A stretch of 64,000 nt of DNA, taken from the NCBI RefSeq assembly GCF_018873765.1, contig NC_057922.1:14273563-14337562 (forward strand). Reading direction: 5' to 3'. This document shows positions 61,103 through 64,000 of the stretch, piece by piece. Under the pieces are notes generated by a model. It did no database searches, was not told the origin of the DNA, and saw nothing but the letters and a program-made list of their open reading frames with translations. A program made the position numbers and the translations under genes. The first letter of the stretch is position 1, and every line of letters begins with the position of its first letter. Source of the stretch: Telopea speciosissima. Taxonomy: Eukaryota; Streptophyta; Magnoliopsida; Proteales; Proteaceae.

Positions 61103-64000
61103 TCAAAATACAGAGAGCTTGGGAATAAGGGCATCAACCACACATATATCAAGAAGACGATCAATCGACATGTATTCATAATCTGGGTATAACTTGGAAG
61201 CTTCCAAATCATCCTCCCCAAGGTCATATCTCATCTGCTCACCCTTTACGAAGATATTATGAACAATGGATAAGCGTACATTGTCTGGATGAGGTAGAAC
61301 TGCAATAGCAATAACATTATAATTAAGTAGAAAAGATTAGAAATTAATGTAAGAATTGGTATAATTTACAATTAATTAGCTTTTAATTGCTATTGTTTGT
61401 GAGGGATCGAACATTTCTTACTTTGAGAGAGCTTCACAATTTCTTCCTCAGGGAAATGAACCTTTATCACCTTTCTTGTTGATTTAATCTCCCACAAGGA
61501 AATTAAATCCAATTGAGATATGATATTCCCTGGTGGCCTAAGAATGATGACTTTATTTAATGTTCTTGGGTCGATTGAGGCTTTGATTGTGTAATTCGAA
61601 ACATCTTCTTCGAAATTCAGTACCACTGTGCATTGCAGTACTAGATTAGATCAAGTAAATTGAAGGGAAATTAAAGCATCAAAATATATATATCTATATA
61701 AGATTTAATGTTTTTGAAGAAGTACCCTTAGCTTCACCATTGCCAAATACAGTAACTTCCTCTTTGAGCTCATCATGAGGATGGACTATCAAATCTATGA
61801 AGTATGCAGCAAGTGAGTTTGCTGCCACATAGGTGTATGGAATCCCAGCTTCTTCTGTGGCTCTTCTTATCTTCTTCTTGTTATCCAAGAGCTTTTGGAA
61901 TGGTGGAAGTGTTGTTCCCACCCTGTCTGCTTCATTGCCAAATTCTGAGGGAAGAAACCTCTGAATGGACAAATTAAAATAGATAAACGATGTTATGATT
62001 GGAAGAACTCACCCTCATAAATTGGACGGGACTGATGTGGGACTATTGTACATAACATTACCCCACCCTTTAATGGACGAGGAGGCACACTCCGGATCAG
62101 GTAGCCCTTTCTAGGTGGCTCCACCTTGCTCCAGGATTCCTAGGGGCTCGCACTCTGGCACTAGGGGTGCAAGTTTGGCCTTGACGCCAGAACCCACCCT
62201 GAGCCCGAATAGGGCCTGGGTTTTTGTTCTTGTTCTTTCTTCTTCTTCCCAGCCTAGCAAGCCCATGGATCTTCCTTTCCCAGCCTAACCAGCCCATTCA
62301 TCTCCATTTCTCCCCATGGCTAGGGCCAATCAGGGTCAGCCTGGCCCGACCCTAATGGTGGGTTAGGGTTGGATTTTTCTGGTCTTGAGTCAGGGCCGAG
62401 TCGGGCTTGGGCCCGGCTAAAGGGGTTCAAAAAGTTGGGCTGGGGTTTTAAAAGGCCCGACCCAACCTGACCCTGTTGCAACCCTATCTAGGGCTAGGTC
62501 GCCCCTCCCAAGTAGTCAACTGGAAGGACGGGTTAATGAAAGCACAAAGGTTACGATTAGAAGAACTCACCCTAAAAAACCAATCTTCAAGGGAAGAGAA
62601 TCCAATATAATATATTCCCACATCCAAATCCTTACAGGACCGATGTGGGACTATTGTACATAACATACGATCAGTTTTTATATTGAATTGAGTGTAAAAA
62701 ACAAGTAAAGAATAAATATCACTACCTTTATGTTACCAGCTTCCTTCATGGCGTTGATGAGTTTGAGTTGGTCAAGGTGTTGAGGAACTGCAAGTGTAGA
62801 GATCACGACATCTACTTGCTTAAAAATGGATACCAGCTTCTCATGATCATCCAATTCACCCTACATTATTCAACTTCTTTGAATAAGTTGAAAGTCATTT
62901 AATGCCGTTCTTATGTAAAATAACAAATTTACCCTTATTAAAAAAGCTATATTTAATTCTTTTGAGAATAAGACGATGAAGGTGTCAATTTCAGATACTC
63001 CCATAATAAAAACATGTAATTACTCTACAAAACCCAGAAGTGGATCCCCAAACAGTTCGGTGTCTGGATCGGATTTTTAAAACCATTGCATCCACCAACA
63101 TTCTCAAATTGACTGATGATTTACTACTAAACTCGTTTAGCACCGAAACTGTAAGAGGTTTAAGCAAGTTCATACACATATTTACTAGTAATCCTCTAAA
63201 ATAATTGGAAAAGCATATTTAGCAATAGATAGGGGTGAAACAGGGCCGGGTTTTTTAAAACCCTAGCCCAACCTTGAGTCCTTTAGCTCAACCCAAGCCC
63301 AACCCGGTCCTAGATCAGGCTGAGATATCTCAGCCCAACCCAGCCCAGGCCGGCCCTGATTAACCCTGATTTTTGTTAGGGCCGGGTTGGCCCTGAATGA
63401 CCGGTCTCATATGATTGGATATTAGTTTGTTTCATTCTCAATTGACCATTAGATTTTTCTTTGGGTTAAAAAACTTAGCCTAACATCTTAAAATTTTAAA
63501 TACTTTTGTTCAATAGATAATTAGTCTTTTTTTTTCTTTTTTTTTTTTTCAATTTTTGATAAACCAATAGATAATATACTAAACAAAAATTGTAAAATAT
63601 AATCAATAAATTGAAAAGCATAACCTAAGACAGGGCCGGGCCAGGCTGGGCTTAGCCCAAGGCCTCAACCCTGGTCCAACCCGACTCTGAACCCGGGCTT
63701 GAAAATTTCAACCCTAACCCGCCTTCAAGGTTGAAAAATCTTGCCCAGGCCTTATTCGGACTCAGGGTGGGCCAGGATGGGCTCAGGCCGACATGACCAA
63801 ACTTACCCCCCTTAGCAATAGACAACACATTGCGCATGAGAGAGAGAGAGAGGAATACTTGGAAGATGGTAACTCCCATGGATTGAAACTCTTGGTGCAT
63901 CTCTTGCTTGGAACGGCTTGAAGTGGGTGATAATGGCCGTACATACACAAAGGTTGGATGACCCATGGATACACTAGCCTTAACCATGTATTTACCCAGA
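61103..64000 (-). CDS. EGS/isoflavone-reductase-like (PIP family) reductase, copy B (5' end outside window)
   Basis: Tandem duplicate of copy A with the same exon plan. Visible exons on the minus strand are 64000-63859 (partial), 62860-62726, 61960-61726, 61625-61422 and 61299-61103; exons 2-5 have exactly the same lengths as in copy A (135, 235, 204, 197). The start codon and the glycine loop lie just past the right edge. Copy B keeps the family consensus RFLPSEFG and IPYTYV and the catalytic-lysine context [12 protein letters not shown], and ends LIPKLSVF. The frame is open, so it looks functional. Its introns carry different insertions from those of copy A: a TRIM-like element with a nested hAT in intron 2, and a hAT element in intron 1. 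Confidence 0.88.
61992..62668 (-). mobile_element. TRIM-like LTR element in intron 2 of copy B
   Basis: Direct repeats at about 61992-62058 and 62553-62668 share AGAACTCACCCT and GATGTGGGACTATTGTACAT. On the minus strand they begin TGTTATGTACAATAGTCCCA, followed by CATCGG, a start typical of plant TRIM LTRs. The internal region is short and non-coding. A later hAT-like insertion lies inside. The two repeats differ in length; the element is an old, non-autonomous fossil. Confidence 0.5.
62162..62489. mobile_element. hAT-like element nested in the TRIM-like element
   Basis: Left end TAGGGGTGCAAG and right end GTTGCAACCCTA are inverted repeats. The interior is rich in GGGCCGAG/GGCCCGG motifs, like the element at 63230-63814. 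The 8-bp flanks match only partly, so this call is weaker. Confidence 0.5.
63230..63814. mobile_element. Non-autonomous hAT element in intron 1 of copy B, 8-bp TSD
   Basis: Flanked by GCAATAGA at 63222-63229 and 63815-63822. The ends are TAGGGGTG and CCCCCTTA. The interior contains repeated GGGCCGGG and its complement near both ends. 585 bp, no coding capacity. Confidence 0.8.

Overview
The window is nuclear DNA of a flowering plant. Protein genes are split by GT-AG introns, intergenic DNA is AT-rich, and plant-specific families are present: the chloroplast import co-chaperone TIC40, a BAM3-type CLE-peptide receptor kinase, and PIP-family phenylpropene/lignan reductases. A SINE of the Au type and RTE LINEs with (GTT)n tails also fit. 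The genus cannot be fixed from sequence alone; a woody dicot or early-diverging angiosperm is a guess.

Layout. 1-16.2 kb: TIC40 on the minus strand, eight exons visible, the 3' exons lying off the left edge. Its long introns hold LINE, SINE, Ty3, TRIM and foldback insertions. 16.2-19.5 kb: gene-free, AT-rich and degenerate. 19.5-23.9 kb: complete two-exon BAM3-like receptor kinase, minus strand. 24-34 kb: gene-free, rich in MITEs. 34.1-38.55 kb: complete cytosolic ribosomal protein L3 gene, plus strand, with a probable 5' UTR intron. 39.2-44.1 kb: a 4.96-kb segment bounded by matching terminal inverted repeats, whose interior looks partly like the 5' end of a gene. 44-46 kb: MITE and LINE debris. 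47.2-48 kb: a hAT element with a MULE-type MITE nested inside. 50.4-52.5 kb: a small membrane-protein gene, plus strand, with two upstream ORFs. 52.5-57.7 kb: gene-free with foldback elements. 57.7-64 kb: two tandem EGS/isoflavone-reductase-like genes on the minus strand; the second runs off the right edge.

The genes look like unrelated housekeeping and signalling genes, not a cluster; only the tandem reductases form a functional group. Most of the window is transposon-derived. The best-supported new observations are non-autonomous elements with recognisable target-site duplications: two 142-bp MULE-type foldbacks with perfect 10-bp duplications, three other MULE-like MITEs, two hAT elements with 8-bp duplications, and a SINE with a 16-bp duplication. 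Others are an 18-nt TIC40 microexon, a large palindrome in a TIC40 intron, and divergence at conserved positions in one of the tandem reductases. No CRISPR, operon or other prokaryote-like system is present, and no clearly unprecedented system was found.
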